The position numbers and the translations under genes are program-made. Positions 26,044 to 34,200 of a DNA stretch of 64,000 bases are shown piece after piece; position 1 is the first letter of the stretch, and every line of letters starts with the position of its first letter. Source of the stretch: Halopiger aswanensis (lineage in GTDB: Archaea > Halobacteriota > Halobacteria > Halobacteriales > Natrialbaceae); assembly GCF_003610195.1 (NCBI RefSeq), contig NZ_RAPO01000004.1, forward strand, positions 434,001 through 498,000, written 5' to 3'. The notes under the pieces are model-generated. The model searched no databases. It saw only the letters and a list, made by a program, of their open reading frames with translations, and was not told the origin of the DNA.

Positions 26044-27249
26044 TCACTCGACGGCGAAGTGTTCCAGTGCTTCGTGGTTCAGCTTCGTGCTGACGCCGGG
26101 CTCGTCGGGGATCGGAATCGACCCGTTTTCGGGCGAGGGCGGATTCTCGAAGATCGCGTCGGCGTAGGTCGACTCTTTCTCCTCCTGCTGTTCTTCGAAC
26201 CACTCCGGCATCGGGAAGTACTCCGCCATCGGCATGTTCGTGTGCGCCGCGATGGCGTGTAGCGTCGGATTCGTGCCGGCGTGGGGAATCACGGGGACGT
26301 CGTGAACCTCGGCCATATCGGCGACCTTCATCATCTCGGTGATGCCGCCGACCCGACCGACGTCGGGCTGGAGGATGTCGACGGCCTCCGCCTCGAGGAG
26401 GTCCTCGTGGCCCCAGCGAGTGAACTCGTGCTCGCCGCCGGAGATCGGCATTGGCGCGGCCTCGCGAACCTCGGCGTAGCCGTCGATGTCGTCGGCGATG
26501 ACCGGCTCTTCGACCCACGCCATGTCGTAGGGCTCGAGGCGGTCGAGCATCTTCTTGGCGTAGCGGACCGACCAGCCCATGTAGGCGTCGGCCGCGATTT
26601 CGATCTCGTCGCCGACGGCGTCGCGGACCGTCTTGACGATCTCTTCGTTTTTCTTCATCCCCGAGCGGCCGGCCTCGGGGCCGTGGAGGAAGCGCAGCTT
26701 CATCGCGTCGAAGCCCTCCTCGGCGTACTGGACGGCCTCGCGCTCGAGTTTCTCCATGTCGACGGGGTGGAGGTTCGACGCATAGGCGGGAATTTCGTCT
26801 TTGGTGGGACCGCCGAGCAGTTCGTACACCGGCTTGCCGGCTTCCTTGCCCGCGATGTCCCAGAGGGCCTGATCGACCGCGCTGATGGCCATGACGGCGA
26901 CGCCCTTCCGACCGAACGGCAGCGTCGCGCGGTACATCTGTTCCCAGAGTTTCTCGCGCCGGGTGGGATCTTCGCCCATCACGATCTTCGAGAGCGTCTC
27001 CTCGACGACGGTGGCGATGGCGCCGCTTCCCCAGTTCCCGACGCCGACGCCGGTGATGCCGGCGTCCGTCTCGATCTCGACGACGACGTCACCCACGGGC
27101 CCCATCCACTTGCGGCGGGCCTGCGGGTTCTCGCCGTCGACGTTCCGATACTCCTCGTACTTCGACATAATCGTCACGAGCGGGAACTCGATAAACTCGC
27201 CCCACGACTCGTTGCTGATCTTGGTTGCACTGACGTCTGTGATTTCCAT
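26044..27249 (-). CDS. L-rhamnonate/L-fuconate dehydratase-like protein (enolase superfamily)
   Basis: 401 residues from ATG 27249 (MEITDVSATK); the open frame extends further upstream without coding character. Mandelate-racemase/enolase superfamily residues are in place: metal ligands Asp 221 (AADAYMGW), Glu 247/248 (WVEEP) and Glu 273 (SGGEHE), then QPDVGRVGG and the catalytic-position His 323 (IPHAG). Acid-sugar dehydratases with this SGGEHE...QPD...H pattern convert L-rhamnonate, or the related L-fuconate, to the 2-keto-3-deoxy acid. First gene of a pair with the LLM oxidoreductase. Confidence 0.85.
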   Translation of the reverse strand: MEITDVSATKISNESWGEFIEFPLVTIMSKYEEYRNVDGENPQARRKWMGPVGDVVVEIETDAGITGVGVGNWGSGAIATVVEETLSKIVMGEDPTRREKLWEQMYRATLPFGRKGVAVMAISAVDQALWDIAGKEAGKPVYELLGGPTKDEIPAYASNLHPVDMEKLEREAVQYAEEGFDAMKLRFLHGPEAGRSGMKKNEEIVKTVRDAVGDEIEIAADAYMGWSVRYAKKMLDRLEPYDMAWVEEPVIADDIDGYAEVREAAPMPISGGEHEFTRWGHEDLLEAEAVDILQPDVGRVGGITEMMKVADMAEVHDVPVIPHAGTNPTLHAIAAHTNMPMAEYFPMPEWFEEQQEEKESTYADAIFENPPSPENGSIPIPDEPGVSTKLNHEALEHFAVE

Positions 27250-27493
27250 CGTCTTTCCTCGTAGGTGCCACTGCTTTCGGCAACGATAAAATCCTTTCCA
27301 CTGCTCGGATCTCGCCGCCGTTTGTGTTTGTCTGTCAGCTTCGTTTGCGCGCTCATCCCCACGTCGGCCGCTCGAGTGCAATCGATCACGCGAGGACTGA
27401 CTCCTCTTAACGGCCGTCCTCGTTATATCCAGTACGCTATCGAACCCGGTGCCCTCTGTGATCGATCCCGCATTGCCTTCCGAAGAGCGTAAA

Positions 27494-27550
27494 GTTATAT
27501 GTGGCTGGGTTACAAACCACCAGTAGCTCGACCAGAGCGAGAGGTAACTC
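27494..27550 (+). promoter_or_regulatory. Promoter, candidate operator and ribosome-binding site of the zinc dehydrogenase gene
   Basis: A TATA-like gttatatg lies at 27494-27501. Just downstream is the perfect short palindrome ggttacaaacc (27508-27518), well placed for a repressor. A gaggt Shine-Dalgarno-like sequence at 27541-27545 sits nine bases before ATG 27555, which supports that start. The palindrome was not found before the other catabolic genes. Confidence 0.4.
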
Positions 27551-27554
27551 CAGC

Positions 27555-28589
27555 ATGAAGGCTATAGTTCACACCGGACCCAGATCTATCGAAATCCGCG
27601 AACGAGAGAAACCGACGGTTGCCGCCGACGAAGTGCTCGTTCAAGTCAACTCCGCAGGCCTGTGCGGCAGCGATGCCCACGCCTATACGTACGAAGACGG
27701 CTATGAATGGATCCCGTTGCCCCGCATCATGGGCCACGAATACTCCGGCGAAGTCGTCGAGGTCGGCGAGGACGTCACCGATTTCGACGTTGGCGATCAC
27801 GTCGTCGAAGAACCGATCCACGACTGCGGCTCGTGTTTTCAGTGCAAGAACGGCCAGCCCAACGTCTGCCGGAACTTCGAGATCACGGGGATGCACAACG
27901 ACGGCGCGTACACCGAGTACACGACCGTCAAACCCAAAGACCTGCACCACATCCCCGACAGCGTCCCGCTCAGACAGGCGAGCATCACCGAACCGCTGAG
28001 CATCGCGACGCGAGCGGTATTTGACCAGTCGACCGTCACACCCGGCGATCTCGTCCTCGTCGAGGGCCCCGGCCCGATCGGCGTCCTCGTTGCGGCCGTC
28101 GCCGACTCGCTGGGCGCGAACGTCGTCGTTTCGGGGCTCGGCAAGGACACCGAGTACCGCCTGCCGCTCGTCGAACGGCTCGGCGTCGACACGATCGACG
28201 TCGAAAACGGCGATCTCGAGGCGTTCGTCGAGTCGCAGGCCGACGGCGGCGGCTTCGACGTCGTCTTCGATACGACCGGCCACAAGAGCGGCGTCGAGAT
28301 GGGCGTCGAGCACGTCCGCAAGGGCGGCCAGGTTGTCGTCGTCGGATTGCCCGGCGCACCGAGCGAACTGTTCATGACGCCGGTCGTCCGCGGCGAAGTC
28401 ATGGTGAACACGTCCTACGGATCGACCTGGCGGAACTTCGAACAAGCAATCCGTCTTCTGGACGGCGGCGAGATCGACGCCGACGAAATCATCGACACCT
28501 CCTACAGCATCGAGGACCCAACCGCAGCGTTCGATGCGTTCCTCGAGTCCGAGACCTGCAAACCGGTCTTCTCGTTCGCAGACCTATGA
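27555..28589 (+). CDS. Zinc-dependent medium-chain dehydrogenase (sorbitol/threonine dehydrogenase-like)
   Basis: 344 residues. Catalytic-zinc residues lie in CGSDAHAY and GHEYSGEVVEVG. The four structural-zinc cysteines are in CGSCFQCKNGQPNVC. The NAD(P) fold follows with VEGPGPIGVLVAA. ATG 27555 is supported by an upstream gaggt. It sits in the deoxysugar catabolic cluster, divergent from the dehydratase gene. It could be the 2-keto-3-deoxy-rhamnonate/fuconate dehydrogenase (an SDR in characterised bacterial pathways) or oxidise another released sugar or polyol; this is inference. Confidence 0.88.
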   Translation: MKAIVHTGPRSIEIREREKPTVAADEVLVQVNSAGLCGSDAHAYTYEDGYEWIPLPRIMGHEYSGEVVEVGEDVTDFDVGDHVVEEPIHDCGSCFQCKNGQPNVCRNFEITGMHNDGAYTEYTTVKPKDLHHIPDSVPLRQASITEPLSIATRAVFDQSTVTPGDLVLVEGPGPIGVLVAAVADSLGANVVVSGLGKDTEYRLPLVERLGVDTIDVENGDLEAFVESQADGGGFDVVFDTTGHKSGVEMGVEHVRKGGQVVVVGLPGAPSELFMTPVVRGEVMVNTSYGSTWRNFEQAIRLLDGGEIDADEIIDTSYSIEDPTAAFDAFLESETCKPVFSFADL

Positions 28590-28719
28590 GCGGCCATCAA
28601 GCGGTGCGATCGCTGTAGCGCCGGCTGCGAGCCGGGATATCGACGCCGTTCGGCATCAATCTCGAGCCGTTTTGCGACACAACGTTTAGTAGCGCTCGAC
28701 GCGTCGCATTTCGTATACG

Positions 28720-29589
28720 ATGGTGCTGGATACCCATACGCACGCGTGGACGCGACCGAGCCGAGACCACCCCTGGGTCAACGGCCCGCTCGTGGAGACG
28801 GTCGACGACTTTTCAGTCGACACCGTCTACGACGCCGACGCGCTGCACGCGGACATGGAGGCGATCGGCGTCGACGAGGCCGTCGTCGTCGGCTACCCGA
28901 TCTGCGAGTGGACCGACAACCGCTACACGCTCGAGTGCGCCGAGCAGTACGACGACCTCTACGGGATCGTCATGCTGGACCAGTTCGCCGACGACGCGGC
29001 CGCACAACTGCGCTCGTGCATGGCGACCGACGGCATCCTCGGCTTCCGACTCGGCGCGATCTGTCCCTACGATCGGATGTGGGAGACGTTCGATCCGGAC
29101 GTGGACTGGCTGCGCGACGCCATCGACGAGCCCGAGTTCTGGGACGCGGCCCGCGACACCGACGCCCTGGTGCAGATTCTCGCCCACTACGACCAGCTGG
29201 ATCAGGTTGTCGACCTGATCGAGACGTACCCCGACCTCAGTTACGCGCTCGATCACTTCTGTCACGCCGGTCCCGACACCGATCCCGACGAGGTGTTCGC
29301 ACCCCTCGAGCCGCTGGCCGCCGACGAGTACGACGTCGCCGTGAAAATTTCGGAGATCGTCCACCGCTCCGAGGAGGGCTTCCCCTACGCCGACATGCAC
29401 GATCACGTCCGCTGGCTGCTCGAGACGTTCGGGCGCGAACGGGTCGTCTGGGGCTCGGACTTCCCGAACGTCAGCGACGAAGCGAGCTACGAGGAAAGTC
29501 TGCAGTGGCTCGAGCACGTCGACGGCCTCTCGCAAAAAGACCGGGAGTGGCTCACCGAGCGGTCGTTCAAGGACCTGGCGGGGATCTGA
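28720..29589 (+). CDS. Amidohydrolase 2-family hydrolase, candidate L-rhamnono/L-fucono-lactonase (COG3618 type)
   Basis: 289 residues, TIM-barrel metal hydrolase. It begins VLDTHTHAW, with the D-x-H-x-H metal ligands at 4-8, and has the late catalytic Asp in VVWGSDFPNVSDE. Sugar lactonases of this COG3618-like group open the lactone formed by rhamnose or fucose dehydrogenase. It is 130 bases after the zinc dehydrogenase on the same strand and convergent with the FAH hydrolase. Lactone specificity is inferred from these neighbours. Confidence 0.8.
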   Translation: MVLDTHTHAWTRPSRDHPWVNGPLVETVDDFSVDTVYDADALHADMEAIGVDEAVVVGYPICEWTDNRYTLECAEQYDDLYGIVMLDQFADDAAAQLRSCMATDGILGFRLGAICPYDRMWETFDPDVDWLRDAIDEPEFWDAARDTDALVQILAHYDQLDQVVDLIETYPDLSYALDHFCHAGPDTDPDEVFAPLEPLAADEYDVAVKISEIVHRSEEGFPYADMHDHVRWLLETFGRERVVWGSDFPNVSDEASYEESLQWLEHVDGLSQKDREWLTERSFKDLAGI

Positions 29590-29619
29590 CCGCTATCCGT
29601 TCACCGAATCGGTACCGCG

Positions 29620-30468
29620 TTACTCTTCCGTGCCGACGACCGGATTCTCGAGCGTCCCGATACCCTCGATTTCGGCTTCGACGGTGTCGCCCGGCGAGAG
29701 GAGTTCGGGCGGGTCGCGGAAGATACCGACGCCGCCGGGCGTGCCGGTCGAGATGACCGTCCCCGGCCGCAGCGTCGTGAAGTTGCTGATGTACTCGATA
29801 ACCTCGCCGACGTCGAAGATGAACTCCGCGGTCGTCGACTCCTGTTTGACCTCGCCGTTGAGACGCAGTTCGACCTCGAGATCGTTGGGGTCGACGGCGT
29901 CGGGGCTCGTCAGCGCGGGCCCCATCGGCGCGAACGTGTCGTAGCTCTTCCCGCGGAAGAACTGGCCGTCCTCGAACTGGGCGTCGCGCGCGCTGACGTC
30001 GTCGATGACCGTGTAGCCCGCGACGTACTCCTCGGCCTCCTCGGCCGACACCTCGCAGGCGGTGCGGCCGATGACGATGCCGAGTTCGACTTCGTAGTCG
30101 ACCTGCTCGACGTCGTCGGGGTGGACGATCGGGGCCTCGGGATCGGTGACCGTCGACGGCGACTTCGCGAACAGCATCGGCTTCTCGGGGATCTCCTCGT
30201 CCTGCTCCTCAGCGTGGTCGTGGTAGTTCAGCCCGACGCAGATGATCTGGTCGACTGCCGACGACGGCACCGGTGCGAGGCGGTCCTCGGGGTCGTCGAT
30301 TTCCGGGAGCTCGCCCGTCTCGACGGCGCGACGGACGCGTCGTCGGTACCCCGGCGACGCGAGTTCCTCGAGTGTTGGCTCGCCGAACCGGGTCAGATCG
30401 TACGTCTGGTCGTCTACGGTTACGCCCCAACGGACGCTACCGTCGGTCGCGAATCGAACGAATTGCAT
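29620..30468 (-). CDS. Fumarylacetoacetate hydrolase-family protein, candidate 2,4-diketo-3-deoxy-L-rhamnonate/fuconate hydrolase
   Basis: 282 residues from ATG 30468 (MQFVRFATDG). A short N-terminal domain precedes the FAH fold: FAKSPSTVTDPEAPI, metal-binding YEVELGIVIG, DDVSARDAQF, and the C-terminal STGTPGGVG. In bacterial and haloarchaeal oxidative rhamnose pathways a FAH-family enzyme splits the diketo acid to pyruvate and L-lactate, and the other pathway members surround this gene. Other diketo acids remain possible. Divergent from the Gfo/Idh gene across 138 bases. Confidence 0.83.
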   Translation of the reverse strand: MQFVRFATDGSVRWGVTVDDQTYDLTRFGEPTLEELASPGYRRRVRRAVETGELPEIDDPEDRLAPVPSSAVDQIICVGLNYHDHAEEQDEEIPEKPMLFAKSPSTVTDPEAPIVHPDDVEQVDYEVELGIVIGRTACEVSAEEAEEYVAGYTVIDDVSARDAQFEDGQFFRGKSYDTFAPMGPALTSPDAVDPNDLEVELRLNGEVKQESTTAEFIFDVGEVIEYISNFTTLRPGTVISTGTPGGVGIFRDPPELLSPGDTVEAEIEGIGTLENPVVGTEE

Positions 30469-30573
30469 CGTCTCGAACTTTCCAGCCTGAATCTTGAATC
30501 TTTCTCTCGCACGGCGCCGCCGACGGTTCATCGACAGATCACTTCAGCCAGTGGTACCCGGTTAACAGGATGA

Positions 30574-30586
30574 ACAATTATACTGT
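30574..30586 (+). promoter_or_regulatory. TATA-like box of the Gfo/Idh-TIM-barrel operon
   Basis: The sequence acaattatactgt lies 22-33 bases before ATG 30607, which is the distance for a leaderless haloarchaeal transcript. The flanking gttaaca and gtttgac are possible regulator half-sites, but the symmetry is weak. Confidence 0.45.
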
Positions 30587-30606
30587 TTGACCTGAAACGG
30601 TATGGT

Positions 30607-31716
30607 ATGTCCTATCAGGTAGCGGTGATTGGAACTGGAACGGAACCGGACGACCCCGGACGCGACGGGTACGCCATGGCGTACCACCACGCGGAAGGGT
30701 ACGAAAAACACGATCGGTGCGAGCTCGTCGCCTGCGCCGATATCGTCCCCGAAAACGCGGAAGCGTTCGCCGCCGAGTACGGGATCGCCGACGAGAACGT
30801 CTTCGAGGATTACGAGGTCATGCTCGAGACGGTCGACCCTGACATCGTCTCGCTGTGCGTTCCGCCGGTGATCCACGCGTCGATCGCGATCGACTGTTGC
30901 CGCGCGGGCGTCGACGCGATCCACTGCGAGAAGCCGATGGCCCAGACCTACGGCGGCGCGCGCATGATGACCCAGGAGGCCGCCCGCCACGACGTCCAAT
31001 TGACGTTCAATCACCAGCGTCGGTTCAGCGACGCCGTCCGCACCGCGAAACAGCTGCTCGACGACGGCGAGATCGGCGAGCTAGAGCGCGTCGAGTTCTC
31101 CGCGCCGGTCGGCATCTTCGACTACGGGAGCCACTCGTTCGACCTCTGTAACTACTTCAACGACGAGGTACCCGCCGAGTGGGTGCTCGGGCAGATCGAC
31201 TACAGCGAGGAGAACGTCGTCTTTGGGTCGCACAACGAGACCCAGGCCGTCGTCATGTGGGAGTACGAAAACGGCGTCCACGGGCTCGGCACGAGCGACG
31301 CTACCGGCGACGGTGGCCCGACGAGCGCCGTCGAGTGTCACAACCGACTGATCGGTACCGAGGGAACGATCGAACTCGGCCCCGAGGGCGACGAGGACGA
31401 GGATCTCCCCGTACTGCGCATCCGCCGCGCCGGCGACGACGAGTGGGAGGCCGTCGAGACCGAGGACGGCCTCCACAGCTGGGAGTTCATCGACCGCGCC
31501 ATCGCCGAGAACGTCCGCTGTCTCGAGGAGGACGAGGAACCGGAACTCAGCGCGGAAAACGCCCTGAACGCGACCGAACTGATCTTCGGGACGTGGGAAT
31601 CGGCTCGCAAGCGCGGCCGGGTCGACCTGCCGCTCGAGATCGACGACAACCCGCTCGATGCGATGGTCGAGTCCGGCGAACTGAATCCCGAACCGATGGA
31701 CGAGGAGGCCGAATAG
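30607..31716 (+). CDS. Gfo/Idh/MocA-family NAD(P)-dependent oxidoreductase
   Basis: 369 residues. The N-terminal Rossmann strand VAVIGTGTEPDDPGRDGYAM has an insert after the glycine motif. HCEKPMA is the family's EKP catalytic-lysine motif, and LTFNHQRRFSDAVR is the substrate-side block. The C-terminal alpha/beta domain completes it. The stop codon touches the start of the TIM-barrel gene at 31717, so they form a tight operon. The pairing of a Gfo/Idh enzyme with a sugar isomerase-like TIM barrel is common in inositol and uronate or other sugar catabolism; the substrate here is unknown. Confidence 0.88.
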   Translation: MSYQVAVIGTGTEPDDPGRDGYAMAYHHAEGYEKHDRCELVACADIVPENAEAFAAEYGIADENVFEDYEVMLETVDPDIVSLCVPPVIHASIAIDCCRAGVDAIHCEKPMAQTYGGARMMTQEAARHDVQLTFNHQRRFSDAVRTAKQLLDDGEIGELERVEFSAPVGIFDYGSHSFDLCNYFNDEVPAEWVLGQIDYSEENVVFGSHNETQAVVMWEYENGVHGLGTSDATGDGGPTSAVECHNRLIGTEGTIELGPEGDEDEDLPVLRIRRAGDDEWEAVETEDGLHSWEFIDRAIAENVRCLEEDEEPELSAENALNATELIFGTWESARKRGRVDLPLEIDDNPLDAMVESGELNPEPMDEEAE

Positions 31717-32469
31717 ATGGCCCGGATCTCGATCTGCGTCGAGATGGTCTACGACGACGAGCCGTTCGTCGACCGCATCTCGCGGGCCGCCGAAGCCGGC
31801 GCCGACGCCGTCGAGTTCTGGGACTGGCGAGAGAAAGATCTCGAGGCGATCGTCGACACCGCCGAGGTGAGCGATATTCCGATCGCTGGCTTCGTCGCCG
31901 GCGGGACGCTCACCGATCCCGACGCGGCTGACGACGCCGTCGAAACGATCCGGGAATCGATCGCGACCGCCGCCGAGTACGATGTCCCGACGCTAATCGT
32001 CACGACCGGACAGGACCAGGACGGACTGGACCGCGACACGCAGTACGACAATATCGTGGACGTGCTCTCCCGCGTCGCCCCCGACGCTGAGGAAGCCGAT
32101 GTGACGCTCGTCCTCGAACCGCTGAACACCGCCGTCGACCACCCGGGCTACTTCCTCGAGACGTCGGCCGAGGGGTTCGACATCGTCGACGACGTCGGCT
32201 CGCCGAACGTACAACTGCTGTACGACGTCTACCACCAGCAGGTCACCGAAGGGAACGTCATTCAGACGATCACCGACAACGTCGACCGGATCGGCCACGT
32301 CCACATCGCGGACGTGCCCGGCCGACACGAACCCGGGACGGGAGAACTCGACTACGAGACGATCATCGGAGCGATCGACGAGGCCGGCTACGACGGCTAC
32401 GTCGGCTGCGAGTTCTCGCCGACCGGCGACGCCGACGCGGCGGTCGAGACCGTCCTCGAGTGGCGGTAG
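31717..32469 (+). CDS. Hydroxypyruvate-isomerase-like TIM-barrel protein (AP-endonuclease 2 family)
   Basis: 250 residues, the usual length for Hyi-like proteins. Metal/active-site blocks include FWDWREKDLEAI, LVLEPLNTAVDHPGYFL, LLYDVYHQQV, HVHIADVPGRHEPGTGELDY and CEFSPTGD. It starts immediately after the stop of the Gfo/Idh gene. Known activities include hydroxypyruvate isomerase and several ketose or inosose isomerases. A decayed copy of its C-terminus is at 5366-5626. With no KduI-type isomerase visible in the window it is a candidate for isomerising 4-deoxy-5-ketouronate, which is speculative. Confidence 0.85.
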   Translation: MARISICVEMVYDDEPFVDRISRAAEAGADAVEFWDWREKDLEAIVDTAEVSDIPIAGFVAGGTLTDPDAADDAVETIRESIATAAEYDVPTLIVTTGQDQDGLDRDTQYDNIVDVLSRVAPDAEEADVTLVLEPLNTAVDHPGYFLETSAEGFDIVDDVGSPNVQLLYDVYHQQVTEGNVIQTITDNVDRIGHVHIADVPGRHEPGTGELDYETIIGAIDEAGYDGYVGCEFSPTGDADAAVETVLEWR

Positions 32470-32586
32470 CAGCCTGCGACGGCGGGGAGCGGCCATCACC
32501 GATCGTCCGGTATCCGTCACCTGCGATCGACGGTCTGACCGACCTGAACACCAACGCTTTTGTGCGTCAGCACCAGTCACGGTACC

Positions 32587-34020
32587 ATGCACCACCTCGG
32601 TAGTACAGCGACGACTGCGTCGGACGCGCGAACGGACGTCACGATCGGCTACGTCGGCGGCGGCAGTCAGGGCTGGGCGCACACGTTCATCAACGACTTG
32701 CTCCAGTGTCCGGACGTCTCGGGGCAGGTCAGACTCTACGACGTCGATTACGAGGCCGCCCAGCGCAACGCCGAACTCGGAAACGCGCTGACGACCCGCA
32801 AGGAGGCCGTCGGCGACTGGACGTTCGAGGCCGCCGAAACGCTCGCGGCGGCGCTCGAGGACGCCGACTTCGTGATCTGCTCGACGCAGGATCCGCCCGA
32901 GGAGACGTTCGTTCACGACATCGACGTCCCTCAGGAGTACGGTATCTACCAGACGGTCGCCGACACCTGCGGGCCGGGCGGTGCGGTCCGCGCGCTGCGG
33001 TCGATTCCGCAGTACCGCGAGATCGCGGCGACGGTTCGCGAGCGGTGTCCCGACGCCTGGGTGTTCAACTACACGAACCCGATGACCGTCTGCACCCGAG
33101 CGCTCTACGAGGAGTACCCCGACATCAACGCCATCGGCCTCTGTCACGAAGTGTTCCATATCCAAATGCTCCTCGCCGAAATCGCCGAGAAGTACATCGA
33201 CGGTGCCGACGACGTCTCCGGCAGCGAGATCGACGTCACCGTCAAGGGCATCAACCACTTCACGTGGATCGACGAGGCCTACTGGCGCGATCACGACGTC
33301 TTCCAATATCTCGACGCGGAACTCGAGGAGCGCAAGCCGCTCCCGAGTTTCGAGCCCGGCGACCTCGCGGACGCGGATTACTGGATCAACCACCACGAAG
33401 TTGCGTTCGACCTCTACGACAAGTTCGGTCTCTTAGGCGCCGCCGGCGACCGCCACCTCGTGGAGTTCGTCCCGTGGTACCTCTCGATCGACGACCCCGA
33501 GGAGATCCAGCGCTGGGGGCTCCGCTTGACGCCCAGTTCCGCCCGCGTCAGCGACAGCGACGGACCGGCGAAGATGGACCAGTACCTGACTGATCCGGAC
33601 GAGTTCGAGTTCACAGAGACCGGCGAGGAAGCCGTCGACATCATCCGCGCACTGTGCGGCCTCGAGCCGCTGAAGACCAACGTCAACTACCCCAACGTCG
33701 GCCAGACGCCGGACCTGCCCGACGGTGCGGTCGTCGAGACGAACGTCCTCATCACCGGGACCGGCGTGAAGCCGATCACCGCCGGCACGCTCCCCCGCGA
33801 AGTCCGGAACATGGTCACGACCGCGATTCACAACCAGGAAACGCTCGTCGAAGCCGGCTTCGCCGGCGATCTCGATCTCGCGTTCGAGGCGTTCCTCAAC
33901 GAGCCGCTCGTGACGCTCCCTCGCGAGGAAGCACAGGAGCTGTTCGCCGAACTGATCGAGATCGAGCGCGACTACTTCGAGTCGTACGATCTCGAGAACG
34001 CGGCCGTCCTCGAAAACTGA
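32587..34020 (+). CDS. GH4 alpha-galacturonidase (CHEV-motif)
   Basis: 477 residues from ATG 32587. The NAD-binding GGGSQGWAHTFINDLL opens the protein, as in GH4 enzymes. Met-ligand and catalytic blocks include FNYTNPMT and the diagnostic CHEV at 186-189 (Cys codon 33142-33144) followed by FHIQ. Within GH4, CHEV marks alpha-galacturonidases, in contrast to CHSV in alpha-glucosidases/galactosidases. The enzyme uses NAD+, Mn2+ and a free cysteine, oxidising at C3, and would be cytoplasmic. It would trim GalA from rhamnogalacturonan fragments. Lies 117 bases downstream of the TIM-barrel gene on the same strand. Confidence 0.92.
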   Translation: MHHLGSTATTASDARTDVTIGYVGGGSQGWAHTFINDLLQCPDVSGQVRLYDVDYEAAQRNAELGNALTTRKEAVGDWTFEAAETLAAALEDADFVICSTQDPPEETFVHDIDVPQEYGIYQTVADTCGPGGAVRALRSIPQYREIAATVRERCPDAWVFNYTNPMTVCTRALYEEYPDINAIGLCHEVFHIQMLLAEIAEKYIDGADDVSGSEIDVTVKGINHFTWIDEAYWRDHDVFQYLDAELEERKPLPSFEPGDLADADYWINHHEVAFDLYDKFGLLGAAGDRHLVEFVPWYLSIDDPEEIQRWGLRLTPSSARVSDSDGPAKMDQYLTDPDEFEFTETGEEAVDIIRALCGLEPLKTNVNYPNVGQTPDLPDGAVVETNVLITGTGVKPITAGTLPREVRNMVTTAIHNQETLVEAGFAGDLDLAFEAFLNEPLVTLPREEAQELFAELIEIERDYFESYDLENAAVLEN

Positions 34021-34060
34021 GGCGGTCGCTGATTACCGTCCCGTTTTTATCGATAAATCG
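34021..34060 (+). terminator. Possible T-rich terminator after the GH4 gene
   Basis: A cccgtttttatcg stretch at about 34041-34053 follows the GH4 stop by 25 bases. T runs after a GC-rich context are typical haloarchaeal termination sites. No strong hairpin is needed or seen. Confidence 0.3.
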
Positions 34061-34200
34061 GCGAGAACGGAACCGAGCATCGAACCGCCGGTCGCCTGCG
34101 CGCTCCTCGAGCGACGCGGTCTACGGAGACCGGCGTAGTGTCTGCCCGACTCCCGTCCCGAGGTTCGTGGTGGTGGGTGTGACTACGCGACTCCGATCGG

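Noticed and set aside
31993-33396. Minus-strand open frame of 467 codons
   Set aside because: Antisense to the TIM-barrel and GH4 genes, both with strong motifs.
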